Source: UBA5066 sp046331465
Lineage (GTDB): Bacteria > Acidobacteriota > Thermoanaerobaculia > UBA5066
Assembly (NCBI GenBank): GCA_046331465.1
Contig: JAXLQV010000002.1
Location: 186,001 to 250,000 of the forward strand
DNA length: 64,000 nt
Direction: 5' to 3'
The notes beneath the pieces are model-generated. The model was not told the DNA's origin, did not search any database, and saw only the letters and a list, made by a program, of their open reading frames with translations. Within the stretch, counting starts at the first letter, position 1; every line of letters starts with the position of its first letter. The position numbers were made by a program, and so were the translations under genes. Of this stretch, positions 42,262 to 50,457 are shown piece after piece.

Positions 42262-42296
42262 ATAGCTCGGAAGCTGCCGAAAGGAGGAAGCAAGTC

Positions 42297-42785
42297 ATGG
42301 CGTCTGTTGACTATTTTCTGAAGATCGAGGGGATCGAGGGCGAGAGCGCAGACCAGGAGCACAAGGGGTGGATCGACTGCCTCACCTGGGCGTGGGGCGA
42401 GACCCAGTCCGGCACGATGGCGTACGGCGGCGGCGGCGGCGCCGGCAAGGTCTCGATGCAGGACTTCCACTTCACGATGCGCGTCTGCAAGGCGAGCCCG
42501 AAGCTCCTCGAAGCGTGCGCGAGCGGCGAGCACTACAAGACCGCGACGATCATCGCCCGCAAGGCGGGCAAGACGCAGCAGAAGTTCCTCAAGATCAAGT
42601 TCTCCGACTGCCTGGTGTCGTCCTTCCAGACCGGCGGGTCGGGCTCCGGGGACGTCGTCCCGATCGACCAGATCTCGCTGAACTACTCGAAGATCGAGTA
42701 CGAGTACTGCCCCCAGAAGTCCGACGGCTCGCTGGACGGTCCCGTCCGGGCCGGGTGGGACCTCAAGGCGAACGTCAAGGCGTAG
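42297..42785 (+). CDS. hcp: T6SS inner-tube protein Hcp
   Basis: A 162-residue Hcp1-family protein: DYFLKIEGIEGES at the N-terminus, the GGGGGAGKVSMQDFHFT loop-strand, and NYSKIEYEYCPQ near the end. Hexameric rings stack into the secreted tube and can carry small effectors. It has its own promoter, a strong ribosome-binding site and a terminator, so it is a monocistronic, highly expressed unit. Confidence 0.97.
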   Translation: MASVDYFLKIEGIEGESADQEHKGWIDCLTWAWGETQSGTMAYGGGGGAGKVSMQDFHFTMRVCKASPKLLEACASGEHYKTATIIARKAGKTQQKFLKIKFSDCLVSSFQTGGSGSGDVVPIDQISLNYSKIEYEYCPQKSDGSLDGPVRAGWDLKANVKA

Positions 42786-42819
42786 GCCTCTTCCGGCCCT
42801 CGCCTCCAGACGACACACG

Positions 42820-42846
42820 AACGGCCTCCCTTCCCGGGAGGCCGTT
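42820..42846. terminator. Terminator between convergent hcp and tagJ
   Basis: Perfect 11-bp stem AACGGCCTCCC / GGGAGGCCGTT with a 5-nt loop, followed by CCATTTC. It lies between two converging genes and can serve both. Confidence 0.75.
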
Positions 42847-42873
42847 CCATTTCAGGGAGGGGCTCCTGGCGGC

Positions 42874-43683
42874 TCAGCTCGGCTTGGGCTCCTTCTCGTC
42901 GAGGTCGAACGGGCCCAGCTCGAAGATGCTCACGTCCTCCCCGTCGACGAGGAACGACCGGAGGCCGAGCCCGGCCTGGAGGTCGTCCGAGAGGTTCTTC
43001 CAGTCCGTCATCCGGCCGAGTTTCACGAGGTCGTCGGCGTGGGCCGAGGAGCCGGGGTAGAGGGCGAAGAGGAAGACGTCGCCGCTCGTCCCGTCGTCGG
43101 CCGTCACACGCGCGCCGGGCCAGATCAGGTCCCGGAGCTTCTTCGGCGGGTTCGGCTCGAGGCTCCGGGCGTGCTCCAGGGGGAACCACGTGTACTTCCC
43201 CTGGAAGACCATCTCGACGACGCCCCCCATGACGTCGTCGAAGTCCCTGAGGTCCTCGAAGGGGACCTCGCCCCGCTTGCCGGAGAGGGACGGGCGCTCC
43301 TCCTCGGCCTCGTCGAGAAGGGCACGCGCCGCGACGACGTTCCCTTCGCTGATCTGACCGATCGCGGCGAGGCTTTTCTCGACGTACGGCGGGACGGCGC
43401 GCAGGAAGTGGGGGCGCGCCTTCCCGGCGAAGACCCGGGCCCTGTCCCGCTCGGCCTGGAGGAGGCCCCGGTAGACGCCTGCCGCCATCTGGGACTGGGC
43501 GTCCGCCCCGGCGGCGGCGGCAATCTGCTTCTCGGCCCTGTCCCACTCGCCGGCGAAGGCGAGGAGCTCGAAGAGGAACGTCCGTTTTTGCGGGTCGGCG
43601 GGCGCCTCGCGGACTTCCTGGGTCAGGGCCTCGATCGCGGCTTTCAGGTCTCCCGCGTCGAGGAGCTCCTTGGGCGTCGGCAT
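42874..43683 (-). CDS. tagJ: T6SS accessory protein TagJ (ImpE/SciE-like)
   Basis: A 269-residue protein matching the ImpE family: the N-terminal helical repeats ELLDAGDLKAAIEALTQEV, then FLFELLAFAGEWDRAEKQI, and a C-terminal domain with GKYTWFPLEHARSLEP and RDLIWPGARV. In Pseudomonas TagJ binds TssB and modulates sheath recycling by ClpV. ATG 43683 is preferred over the in-frame ATG at 43698 because AGGAGG lies 7 nt before it. It is the only conserved T6SS gene here on the reverse strand apart from the TssC-like gene at the right end. Confidence 0.87.
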   Translation of the reverse strand: MPTPKELLDAGDLKAAIEALTQEVREAPADPQKRTFLFELLAFAGEWDRAEKQIAAAAGADAQSQMAAGVYRGLLQAERDRARVFAGKARPHFLRAVPPYVEKSLAAIGQISEGNVVAARALLDEAEEERPSLSGKRGEVPFEDLRDFDDVMGGVVEMVFQGKYTWFPLEHARSLEPNPPKKLRDLIWPGARVTADDGTSGDVFLFALYPGSSAHADDLVKLGRMTDWKNLSDDLQAGLGLRSFLVDGEDVSIFELGPFDLDEKEPKPS

Positions 43684-43749
43684 GTGGATCCTCCTCATCC
43701 CCGATTCCGGTCGGCGGCGCGGCCACCTCGGAAGGCGGGTCGGTATCGG

Positions 43750-43778
43750 ATGACAGGGGCTGGCTGGTCGGTTACAGT
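43750..43778 (+). promoter_or_regulatory. Sigma-70-type promoter of the tssA-B-C unit
   Basis: ATGACA (43750-43755), a 17-nt spacer and TACAGT (43773-43778). The expected start is at about 43785, leaving a 28-nt leader with GGGAGG before tssA ATG 43813. Confidence 0.6.
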
Positions 43779-43812
43779 AGCACCACTTCGCAATTCTTTG
43801 GGAGGCTTCTAG

Positions 43813-44940
43813 ATGTCATCGGAGGCCGCGCTCCTCGATTTCGATCGGATGCTCGCCCCTGTTTCGGCGGATTCTCCGTCGGGCGAAAGCCTTCAGTACT
43901 CTGGTCTCTACGACGAGATCCGGGAGGCGCGTCGTGCGGACGACGTGCTCGAGCAGGGAGACTGGAAGCGCGAGCTGAAGGTCGCCGACTGGGACGAGGT
44001 CGTCGCCCTCGCGACCGACGCGCTCCTGACGAAGACGAAGGACCTGCAGATCGCCGCGTGGCTCGCCGAGGGTCTCACGATGCTCCACGGCTTCGCGGGC
44101 GCGCGCGATGGCCTGAAGCTGATGAAGTCGTTTCACGCCGACTTCTGGGAGACGTGCCATCCGGAGATCGACGAGGGGGACATGGAAGGGCGCGCGAACG
44201 TCCTCTCCTTCTTCGACCGCCAGGTCGCCCTCGCGCTCCGGAAGGCGCCCCTGACGCGCGCGCCGGGGATGAACTTCTCGTGGCTCGAGTGGAGCGAGTC
44301 GCGCCCGTTCGACATCCCCGAGACGGTCACCGGACCGCTCGACGGCGACGCGCAGGCGCGGCTCTCCGACCTGAAGCGACAGGCGGTCGAGGAGAACAAG
44401 ACGAGCGGCGAGGACTTCCGCAAGGCGAAGAGCTCGACGCCGAAGTCGTTCTACGAGGACGCCTCGAGGGCGCTCGCCCAGGCCTGGGACGAGTTCCAGG
44501 GGCTCGACCGCGTCATGGACGAGAAGTTCGGCCGCCAGACGCCCGGCCTCGGCGAGCTGAAGAAGTCGCTCGAGGAGGTCCGCCGCGTCGTCGACGGGAT
44601 CTTGAAGGAGAAGCGGGCTCTCGAACCCGACGCGGGCGCCGCGGGAGCGGGAGCCGCGGCGGGGGAGGAGGGCGCGGCCGAGGCGGGCGGAGGAGCCGTC
44701 TACCGCGTCGCGGGGCCCACCGGGCCGATTCGCAGCCGGAGCGAGGCTCTCGCGCGCCTCGGCGAGGTCGCGGACTTCTTCCGCCAGACCGAGCCGCACA
44801 GCCCCGTCTCCTACCTCGTGCAGCGCGCGATCGGGTGGGGCCAGATGCCTCTCGAGACGTGGCTCGCGGACGTGATCAAGGACACGACCGTGCTCGACGG
44901 CATCAAGGAGACTCTGGGAATCCGACCGCAGGTCGAGTGA
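43813..44940 (+). CDS. tssA: T6SS baseplate/cap protein TssA
   Basis: A 375-residue protein with an N-terminal ImpA-N domain (PSGESLQYSGLYDEIREARR, then DWDEVVALATDAL, then FHADFWETCHPE). An Ala/Gly-rich linker follows at about 275-300, and a C-terminal helical domain beginning near IRSRSEALARLGEVADFFRQ. TssA primes tail assembly and guides sheath polymerisation. It has its own promoter and starts the tssA-tssB-tssC unit. Confidence 0.93.
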   Translation: MSSEAALLDFDRMLAPVSADSPSGESLQYSGLYDEIREARRADDVLEQGDWKRELKVADWDEVVALATDALLTKTKDLQIAAWLAEGLTMLHGFAGARDGLKLMKSFHADFWETCHPEIDEGDMEGRANVLSFFDRQVALALRKAPLTRAPGMNFSWLEWSESRPFDIPETVTGPLDGDAQARLSDLKRQAVEENKTSGEDFRKAKSSTPKSFYEDASRALAQAWDEFQGLDRVMDEKFGRQTPGLGELKKSLEEVRRVVDGILKEKRALEPDAGAAGAGAAAGEEGAAEAGGGAVYRVAGPTGPIRSRSEALARLGEVADFFRQTEPHSPVSYLVQRAIGWGQMPLETWLADVIKDTTVLDGIKETLGIRPQVE

Positions 44941-44993
44941 AGACGCGAGAATAGGCGTAAGCAGAGGACGAAAGCCGTCAGGGAGGAACGCTC

Positions 44994-45524
44994 ATGGTGA
45001 AGAAGGAAAGCATCCAGCAGAAACTCAAGAGGGTCCGGCCGCCCCGGGTCCAGATCACGTACGACGTGGAGATCGGGGGCGCCATCGAGCTGAAGGAGCT
45101 CCCGTTCGTCGTCGGCGTGCTCGGCGACTTCTCGGGCCAGCCCGAGCAGCCGCTCCCGCGAATGAAGGACCGGAAGATCACCGAGATCGACCGCGACAAC
45201 TTCGACCAGGTCCTCTCCGGCATGGCGCCTCGCGTGGCCATGGCCGTCGAGAACAAGATGGCCGGAGACGGCTCGAAGATGGGCGTCGACCTGAAGTTCA
45301 ACAGCCTCGACGACTTCGAGCCGGACAAGGTCGTCCAGCAGGTCGACCCGCTCCGGAAGATGGTCGAGGCGCGGCAGCGGCTCTCCGACCTCCTCTCGAA
45401 GGCGGACGGCAACGAGAAGCTCGAGAAGATGCTGAACGACGTCCTCCAGAACTCGGGGAGCCAGGCTCAGCTGGCCGCCGCCCTCGGCCTCGAGGGGCCG
45501 AAGAAGGGGGACGGCAATGAGTAA
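44994..45524 (+). CDS. tssB: T6SS contractile sheath small subunit TssB
   Basis: A 176-residue protein with the diagnostic RVQITYDVEIGG, then LPFVVGVLGDFSGQP, then FDQVLSGMAPRV. It forms the contractile sheath with TssC, whose ATG overlaps its 3' end by 8 nt, enforcing coupled synthesis of the two partners. The ribosome-binding site is GGGAGGAACG. Confidence 0.97.
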   Translation: MVKKESIQQKLKRVRPPRVQITYDVEIGGAIELKELPFVVGVLGDFSGQPEQPLPRMKDRKITEIDRDNFDQVLSGMAPRVAMAVENKMAGDGSKMGVDLKFNSLDDFEPDKVVQQVDPLRKMVEARQRLSDLLSKADGNEKLEKMLNDVLQNSGSQAQLAAALGLEGPKKGDGNE

Positions 45525-47010
45525 CGGCGCGGAGAAGGCGAAGGCGCAGTCGATCGTCCGGGAGCAGGAGGGCGAGGTCGACCTCCTCTCCAAGATCCTC
45601 GAAGAAGGCCGGATGGTCCAGCACGAGAGCCAGGCCCAGCAGGCTCGCGACATGATCGCCGAGTTCGTCCAGCAGGCGATGCAGGGCCAGGTGGTGATGG
45701 GCCGCGACCTCGAGACGTCGATCCAGGCGCGCATCGCCGAGATCGACCGGCTCCTGTCGGCGCAGCTGAACGAGATCATGCACTCCGAGCCGTACCAGCG
45801 CCTCGAGGCCTCGTGGCGTGGGCTCCACCACCTCGTCTTCGAGAGCGAGACGTCGGTGATGCTGAAGATCCGCGTGCTCAACGTCTCGAAGAAGGACCTC
45901 CTGAAGGACCTCGAGCGGGCCGCGGAGTTCGACCAGTCGGCGGTCTTCAAGAAGGTCTACGAGGAGGAGTACGGCACCTTCGGCGGCCAGCCCTTCGGCG
46001 CCCTCATCGGCGACTACTACTTCTCGAACCACCCGCAGGACCAGCTCCTCCTCGAGAAGATGGCCCAGGTCGCGGCGGCGGCGAACGCGCCGTTCATCTC
46101 GGCCCCGGCGCCCCAGCTCTTCGGCTGGGAGAGCTTCCAGGAGATGACCGAGGTCCGCGACCTCGCGAAGATCTTCGACCGGACCGAGTACGCCAAGTGG
46201 CGCTCCTTCCGCGACTCGGAGGACTCGCGCTACGTCGGCCTCGCGATGCCCCGCACGCTCATGCGGCTCCCGTACGGCAAGGAGACGATCCCGACCGAGA
46301 CGTTCAACTTCGAGGAGGACGTCGACGGGAAGGAGCACAACAAGTACCTCTGGGGGAACGCGGCCTACTCCTTCGGGACGCGGCTGACCGAGGCGTTCGC
46401 GATGTACGGCTGGTGCGTCGCGATCCGCGGCGTCGAGGGCGGCGGCCTCGTCCAGGGGCTTCCGGTCCACACGTTCCAGACGGACGAGGGCGACGTCGCC
46501 CTGAAGTGCCCGACCGAGATCGCCATCACGGACCGCCGGGAGAAGGAGCTCTCCGACCTCGGCTTCCTGCCGCTCGTCCACTGCAAGAACACCGACTACG
46601 CGGCCTTCTTCGGCGGCCAGTCGTGCCAGAAGGCGAAGAAGTACGACCTCGACTCGGCGAACGCGAACGCGCGCCTCTCGACGATGCTGCCGCACATCTT
46701 CGCGGTCTCGCGGTTCGCCCACTATCTGAAGGCGATGATGCGCGACAAGGTCGGGAGCTTCATGTCGCGCAAGGACTGCGAGTTCTTCCTGAACCAGTGG
46801 ATCTCGAACTACGTCACCCCCGACGACACCGCGTCGCAGGAGACGAAGGCCCGGTATCCCCTCCGGGAGGCGAAGATCGAGGTCGCCGAGATCCCCGGAA
46901 AGCCGGGCGCGTACCGCGCGGTCGCGTTCCTGAGGCCCCACTTCCAGCTCGACGAGCTGCAGGTCTCGCTCCGCCTCGTGGCCGACCTGCCGACCTCGGC
47001 GCGCAAGTAG
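45517..47010 (+). CDS. tssC: T6SS contractile sheath large subunit TssC
   Basis: A 497-residue protein with both the N-terminal sheath domain (LEASWRGLHHLVFESE, SRYVGLAMPRTLMRLPYGKE) and the C-terminal gpW/gp25-like part (YVTPDDTASQETKARYPLREAKIEV). It is full length and serves as reference for the shorter TssC-like gene at the right end of the window. A 13-bp hairpin follows 6 nt after the stop. Confidence 0.97.
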   Translation: MSNGAEKAKAQSIVREQEGEVDLLSKILEEGRMVQHESQAQQARDMIAEFVQQAMQGQVVMGRDLETSIQARIAEIDRLLSAQLNEIMHSEPYQRLEASWRGLHHLVFESETSVMLKIRVLNVSKKDLLKDLERAAEFDQSAVFKKVYEEEYGTFGGQPFGALIGDYYFSNHPQDQLLLEKMAQVAAAANAPFISAPAPQLFGWESFQEMTEVRDLAKIFDRTEYAKWRSFRDSEDSRYVGLAMPRTLMRLPYGKETIPTETFNFEEDVDGKEHNKYLWGNAAYSFGTRLTEAFAMYGWCVAIRGVEGGGLVQGLPVHTFQTDEGDVALKCPTEIAITDRREKELSDLGFLPLVHCKNTDYAAFFGGQSCQKAKKYDLDSANANARLSTMLPHIFAVSRFAHYLKAMMRDKVGSFMSRKDCEFFLNQWISNYVTPDDTASQETKARYPLREAKIEVAEIPGKPGAYRAVAFLRPHFQLDELQVSLRLVADLPTSARK

Positions 47011-47016
47011 CCGCTC

Positions 47017-47046
47017 ACGGCCGGGCGGCGACCGCCGCCCGGCCGT
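47017..47046 (+). terminator. Stem-loop between tssC and tssE
   Basis: Perfect 13-bp stem ACGGCCGGGCGGC / GCCGCCCGGCCGT with a 4-nt loop (GACC), followed by CTCCCTTCC. It probably lowers expression of tssE and later genes relative to the abundant sheath genes. Confidence 0.65.
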
Positions 47047-47086
47047 CTCCCTTCCGCCTTCCGTCCGGCCCAGGAGTCCTCCCGAG

Positions 47087-47569
47087 ATGTCGCGGTTCGA
47101 CAACGAGATTCGTGTCCGCCCGTCGGTCCTCGACCGGCTCATCGACTACGAGCCGGAGTATTCGCGCGAGGCGGCGGCGTCGCGGGTGAAGAACCTCCGG
47201 ATCCTGAAGCAATCCGTCCGGCGCGACCTCGAGTGGCTCCTGAACACGCGCGCGCCGGCGAACGTCCCTCCGGTGCTGAAGGAGGTCCAGACCTCCATCG
47301 CCGTCTACGGGCTCCCCGACATGACGACGCTCTCGGGAAAGAACCCGGCCGACAAGGCGAAGCTGCGGCGCTCCGTGGAGCGCGTCCTCGAGACGTTCGA
47401 GCCGCGCCTCGAGGGGGTCGTGGTGACCATCGACCCCGAGCCCGGCCCCGGCCTGTCGCTGAAGTTCCGCATCGACGCCCGTCTCAAGGTCGACCCGGCG
47501 CCCGAGCCCGTGTCGTTCGACACCCTGCTCCAGATCGGGAGCGGGGAGTTCCGCGTGAAGGGGGAGTGA
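47087..47569 (+). CDS. tssE: T6SS baseplate protein TssE (gp25-like)
   Basis: A 160-residue protein with the gp25-type pattern: SVLDRLIDYEP, LKQSVRRDLEWLLNTR, VYGLPDMTTLS and a C-terminal LEGVVVTIDP strand. It is a baseplate wedge component that initiates the sheath. TGATG links its stop to the tssF start. Confidence 0.94.
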   Translation: MSRFDNEIRVRPSVLDRLIDYEPEYSREAAASRVKNLRILKQSVRRDLEWLLNTRAPANVPPVLKEVQTSIAVYGLPDMTTLSGKNPADKAKLRRSVERVLETFEPRLEGVVVTIDPEPGPGLSLKFRIDARLKVDPAPEPVSFDTLLQIGSGEFRVKGE

Positions 47570-49425
47570 TGCGCGACGAGCTCCTCGGCTACTACGAACG
47601 GGAGCTCTCCTTCCTCCGCCAGATGGGGGCGGAGTTCGCCGAGAGGTACCCCAAGATCGCGAGCCGGCTCCTGCTCGAGCCGGAGACCTGCGACGACCCG
47701 CACGTCGAGAGGCTCATCGAGGCGTTCGCGTTCCTGGCCTCGCGCGTCCACCTCAAGGTCGACGACGAGTTCCCCGAGATCACCGAGTCGCTCCTCAACG
47801 TCCTCTACCCGCACCTCCTCGCGCCGATCCCGTCGATGTCGGTCGTGCAGTTCGTCCTCGACCCGTCGCAGGTCAGCCTCCAGTCGGGGCAGAGGATCCC
47901 GCGCGGGGCGATGCTCTACTCGCGCTCCGTGTCGGGGACCTCCTGCCGCTTCCGCACGGCCTACCCGGTCCACCTCTGGCCCCTCGAGGTGCGCCAGGCG
48001 CGCTTCGAGCTGCCGATCCCGGGCGTCGGGCCGGAGGAAGGGGTCCGCACGGTCCTCCGCCTCGAGCTGAAGACCTTCGGCGGGGCGCCGCTCCGCGAGC
48101 TGAAGGAGAAGATCTCCGAGTCGGAGGAGAAGAACCTCGACTCGCTCCGCTTCTACCTCCACGGCGAGGGGAAGCTCGTCTACGCGCTTCACGAGCTCGT
48201 CCACAACCACCTCGTCGCCGTCGAGCTCCGGCCGGGGGGGCCGAGGGACGTCCCCTCGCCCGTGAAGCTCCCGAAGTCGGCCGTGAACGGCGTCGGCTTC
48301 GAGCGCGACGAGGGGCTCCTCCCCTACACCGACCGCTCGTTCATGGGCTACCGCCTCCTCGCCGAGTACTTCGCCTTCCCGGAGAAGTTCTTCTTCTTCG
48401 ACGTGAAGGGGCTCGCGCAGGCGGCGCGGGACGACTTCGACGACGTCCTCGAGATCCTCCTCTACTTCAACCGCGACTTCCCGATGGAGCGGAACGTCTC
48501 CGGCCAGACCTTCCGCCTGAACTGCACGCCCGTCGCGAACCTCTTCAAGCAGATCGCCGAGCCGATCCGGCTGACCCACCTGCAGCCCGAGTACCGCGTC
48601 ATCCCCGACGTGCGCCGGCAGGACGTCACCGAGGTCTACTCGGTCGAGTCGGTCACGAGCGTCGCCAAGGGGAGCGACAAGGTCACGACGTACGAGCCGT
48701 TCTACTCGTACCGGCACGGCTTCGAGAAGGGGCAGGCGCCGGCGTTCTGGTACATGAGCCGGCGGCCCTCGGCCCGCAAGGACGACGACGGGACCGACGC
48801 CTACCTCTCGCTCGTCGACCTCGGCTTCAACCCGGCCCAGCCCGAGGCGGACACGCTCACCGTCGAGGTCGTCTGCACGAACCGGGACCTCCCCTCGCGC
48901 CTGCCGTTCGAGGGGGCCGAGGCCGACTTCCAGCTCGAAGGGGCGGGCGTCTTCTCGGGGATCCGCTGCCTGAGGCGCCCGACGCCCACCGTGAGGGCCC
49001 CGCTACGGCGGGGCCTGCAGTGGAGGCTCCTCTCGCACCTCTCGCTGAACCTCCTCTCCCTCGTCGAGCGGGAGGGGGGCCAGGGGCCGGAGGCCCTCCA
49101 GGAGATCCTCCGCCTCTACGACTTCGCCGACTCCTCCGTCACCCGCCAGCAGATCGCGGGGATCACGAAGGTCGGCTCGCGGCGCGTCCTCCGCTCGATC
49201 GGGGTCCTGCAGCCGAGCTTCGTCCGCGGCATCGAGGTCACGCTCGAGCTCGACGAGCAGCAGTTCGTCGGCACGGGGATCTTCCTCTTCGCCCAGGTCC
49301 TCGAGCGCTTCCTCGGCCTCTACTCCTCCGTCAACTCCTTCAGCCAGCTCGTCCTGACGAGCCGCCAGCGCGAGGGCGTGATCCGCCGCTGGGCGCCCCG
49401 GGCCGGGGAGCAGATCGTCCTCTGA
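47569..49425 (+). CDS. tssF: T6SS baseplate protein TssF
   Basis: A 618-residue protein starting LLGYYERELSFLRQMGAEFA, followed by EAFAFLASRVHLKVDDEFPEI, the TssF hallmark. It forms baseplate wedges with TssG. The ATG at 47569 shares its first base with the tssE stop; the frame is open further upstream, but that part is a shadow of tssE. Confidence 0.96.
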   Translation: MRDELLGYYERELSFLRQMGAEFAERYPKIASRLLLEPETCDDPHVERLIEAFAFLASRVHLKVDDEFPEITESLLNVLYPHLLAPIPSMSVVQFVLDPSQVSLQSGQRIPRGAMLYSRSVSGTSCRFRTAYPVHLWPLEVRQARFELPIPGVGPEEGVRTVLRLELKTFGGAPLRELKEKISESEEKNLDSLRFYLHGEGKLVYALHELVHNHLVAVELRPGGPRDVPSPVKLPKSAVNGVGFERDEGLLPYTDRSFMGYRLLAEYFAFPEKFFFFDVKGLAQAARDDFDDVLEILLYFNRDFPMERNVSGQTFRLNCTPVANLFKQIAEPIRLTHLQPEYRVIPDVRRQDVTEVYSVESVTSVAKGSDKVTTYEPFYSYRHGFEKGQAPAFWYMSRRPSARKDDDGTDAYLSLVDLGFNPAQPEADTLTVEVVCTNRDLPSRLPFEGAEADFQLEGAGVFSGIRCLRRPTPTVRAPLRRGLQWRLLSHLSLNLLSLVEREGGQGPEALQEILRLYDFADSSVTRQQIAGITKVGSRRVLRSIGVLQPSFVRGIEVTLELDEQQFVGTGIFLFAQVLERFLGLYSSVNSFSQLVLTSRQREGVIRRWAPRAGEQIVL

Positions 49426-49432
49426 GCGAGGC

Positions 49433-50428
49433 ATGAAGGACCTCCTCTACTCCGAGCCGTACCGCTTCGCCTTCTTCCAGGCGGTGCGGCTCCTCGAGAG
49501 GACCTCTCCCGGCCGGGAGGGGGTCGGACGGGCCGTGAGGCCCGGGAACGAGATCGTCCGGTTCCGGACCCACCCGTCGCTCGCCTTCCCCGCGAGCGAG
49601 GTCCTCGACCTGAAGGCGCCGCCCGCCGGGCAGGAGGACCGGCCGCCCGAGATGACGGTGAACTTCATCGGGCTGACCGGGCCGCAGGGGGTCCTGCCGC
49701 ACCCCTACACCGAGCTCGTCCGCGAGCGCGCGTCCCACAAGGACACGGCCCTCTGGTCCTTCTTCGACATCTTCAACCACCGGATCGTCTCGCTCTTCTA
49801 CCGGGCGTGGGAGAAGTACCGCTTCCCGATCGCGTACGAGCGCCAGGGCGAGGACGCCTTCACCGAGTACCTCTTCGACCTGATCGGGATGGGGACGCCG
49901 GGCCTCCGGGGCCGGATGTCCGTGCACGACCAGGCGCTCCTCCTCTACGCCGGCCACATCGCGCAGAAGCCGCACTCGGCGGGCGCGATCGCGTCGATCC
50001 TCCGCGACTACTTCCGCGCCCCGGCCGAGGTCGTCCAGTTCCAGGGGCAGTGGTTCCCCCTCGAGCCGGAGAACGTGACCCGGCTCGGGGAGGCGAACTC
50101 CCAGCTCGGGCGAACGGTCGTCGCGGGCTCCTCGGTCTTCGTCTCCCAGTCGAAGTTCCGGGTCCGGATGGGCCCCCTCACGCTGGCCCAGTTCGTCTCG
50201 TTCCTCCCCGTGGGCCCGGCCTTCCGGCCCCTCACCGACCTCGTGAGGTACCTCGCCGGGATCGAGTTCGACTACGACGTCCAGCTCGTCCTCCGCCGGG
50301 AGGACGTTCCCCCCTGCTCCCTCGACTCGAAGTCCCCGCTCCCCCCGATGCTCGGGTGGACGACCTGGGTCACCAGCGAAACGCCCCGGAAGGACGCCGA
50401 CGACGTCGTCCTCCCGGTCGATAATTGA
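49433..50428 (+). CDS. tssG: T6SS baseplate protein TssG
   Basis: A 331-residue protein with the TssG pattern: EPYRFAFFQAVRLLER, RFRTHPSLAFPASEV, NFIGLTGPQGVLPHPYTE and FFDIFNHRIVSLFYRAWEKYR. It partners with TssF in the baseplate wedge. Ribosome-binding region GAGCGAGG. Confidence 0.96.
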   Translation: MKDLLYSEPYRFAFFQAVRLLERTSPGREGVGRAVRPGNEIVRFRTHPSLAFPASEVLDLKAPPAGQEDRPPEMTVNFIGLTGPQGVLPHPYTELVRERASHKDTALWSFFDIFNHRIVSLFYRAWEKYRFPIAYERQGEDAFTEYLFDLIGMGTPGLRGRMSVHDQALLLYAGHIAQKPHSAGAIASILRDYFRAPAEVVQFQGQWFPLEPENVTRLGEANSQLGRTVVAGSSVFVSQSKFRVRMGPLTLAQFVSFLPVGPAFRPLTDLVRYLAGIEFDYDVQLVLRREDVPPCSLDSKSPLPPMLGWTTWVTSETPRKDADDVVLPVDN

Positions 50429-50457
50429 GTCAAACCGGCGCGCGAGAGGACGAGAAG

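Noticed and set aside
42189..42296. Sigma-54 promoter before hcp, as in some other T6SS
   Set aside because: No GG-N10-GC type -24/-12 pair is present; a sigma-70-like pair with a 17-nt spacer fits better.
43684..43698. ATG 43698 as tagJ start
   Set aside because: The AGGAGG ribosome-binding site lies within this stretch and serves ATG 43683.
50425..50457. TTG 50425 as clpV start
   Set aside because: It adds 11 non-conserved residues; ATG 50458 has the ribosome-binding site and starts the Clp-N domain.
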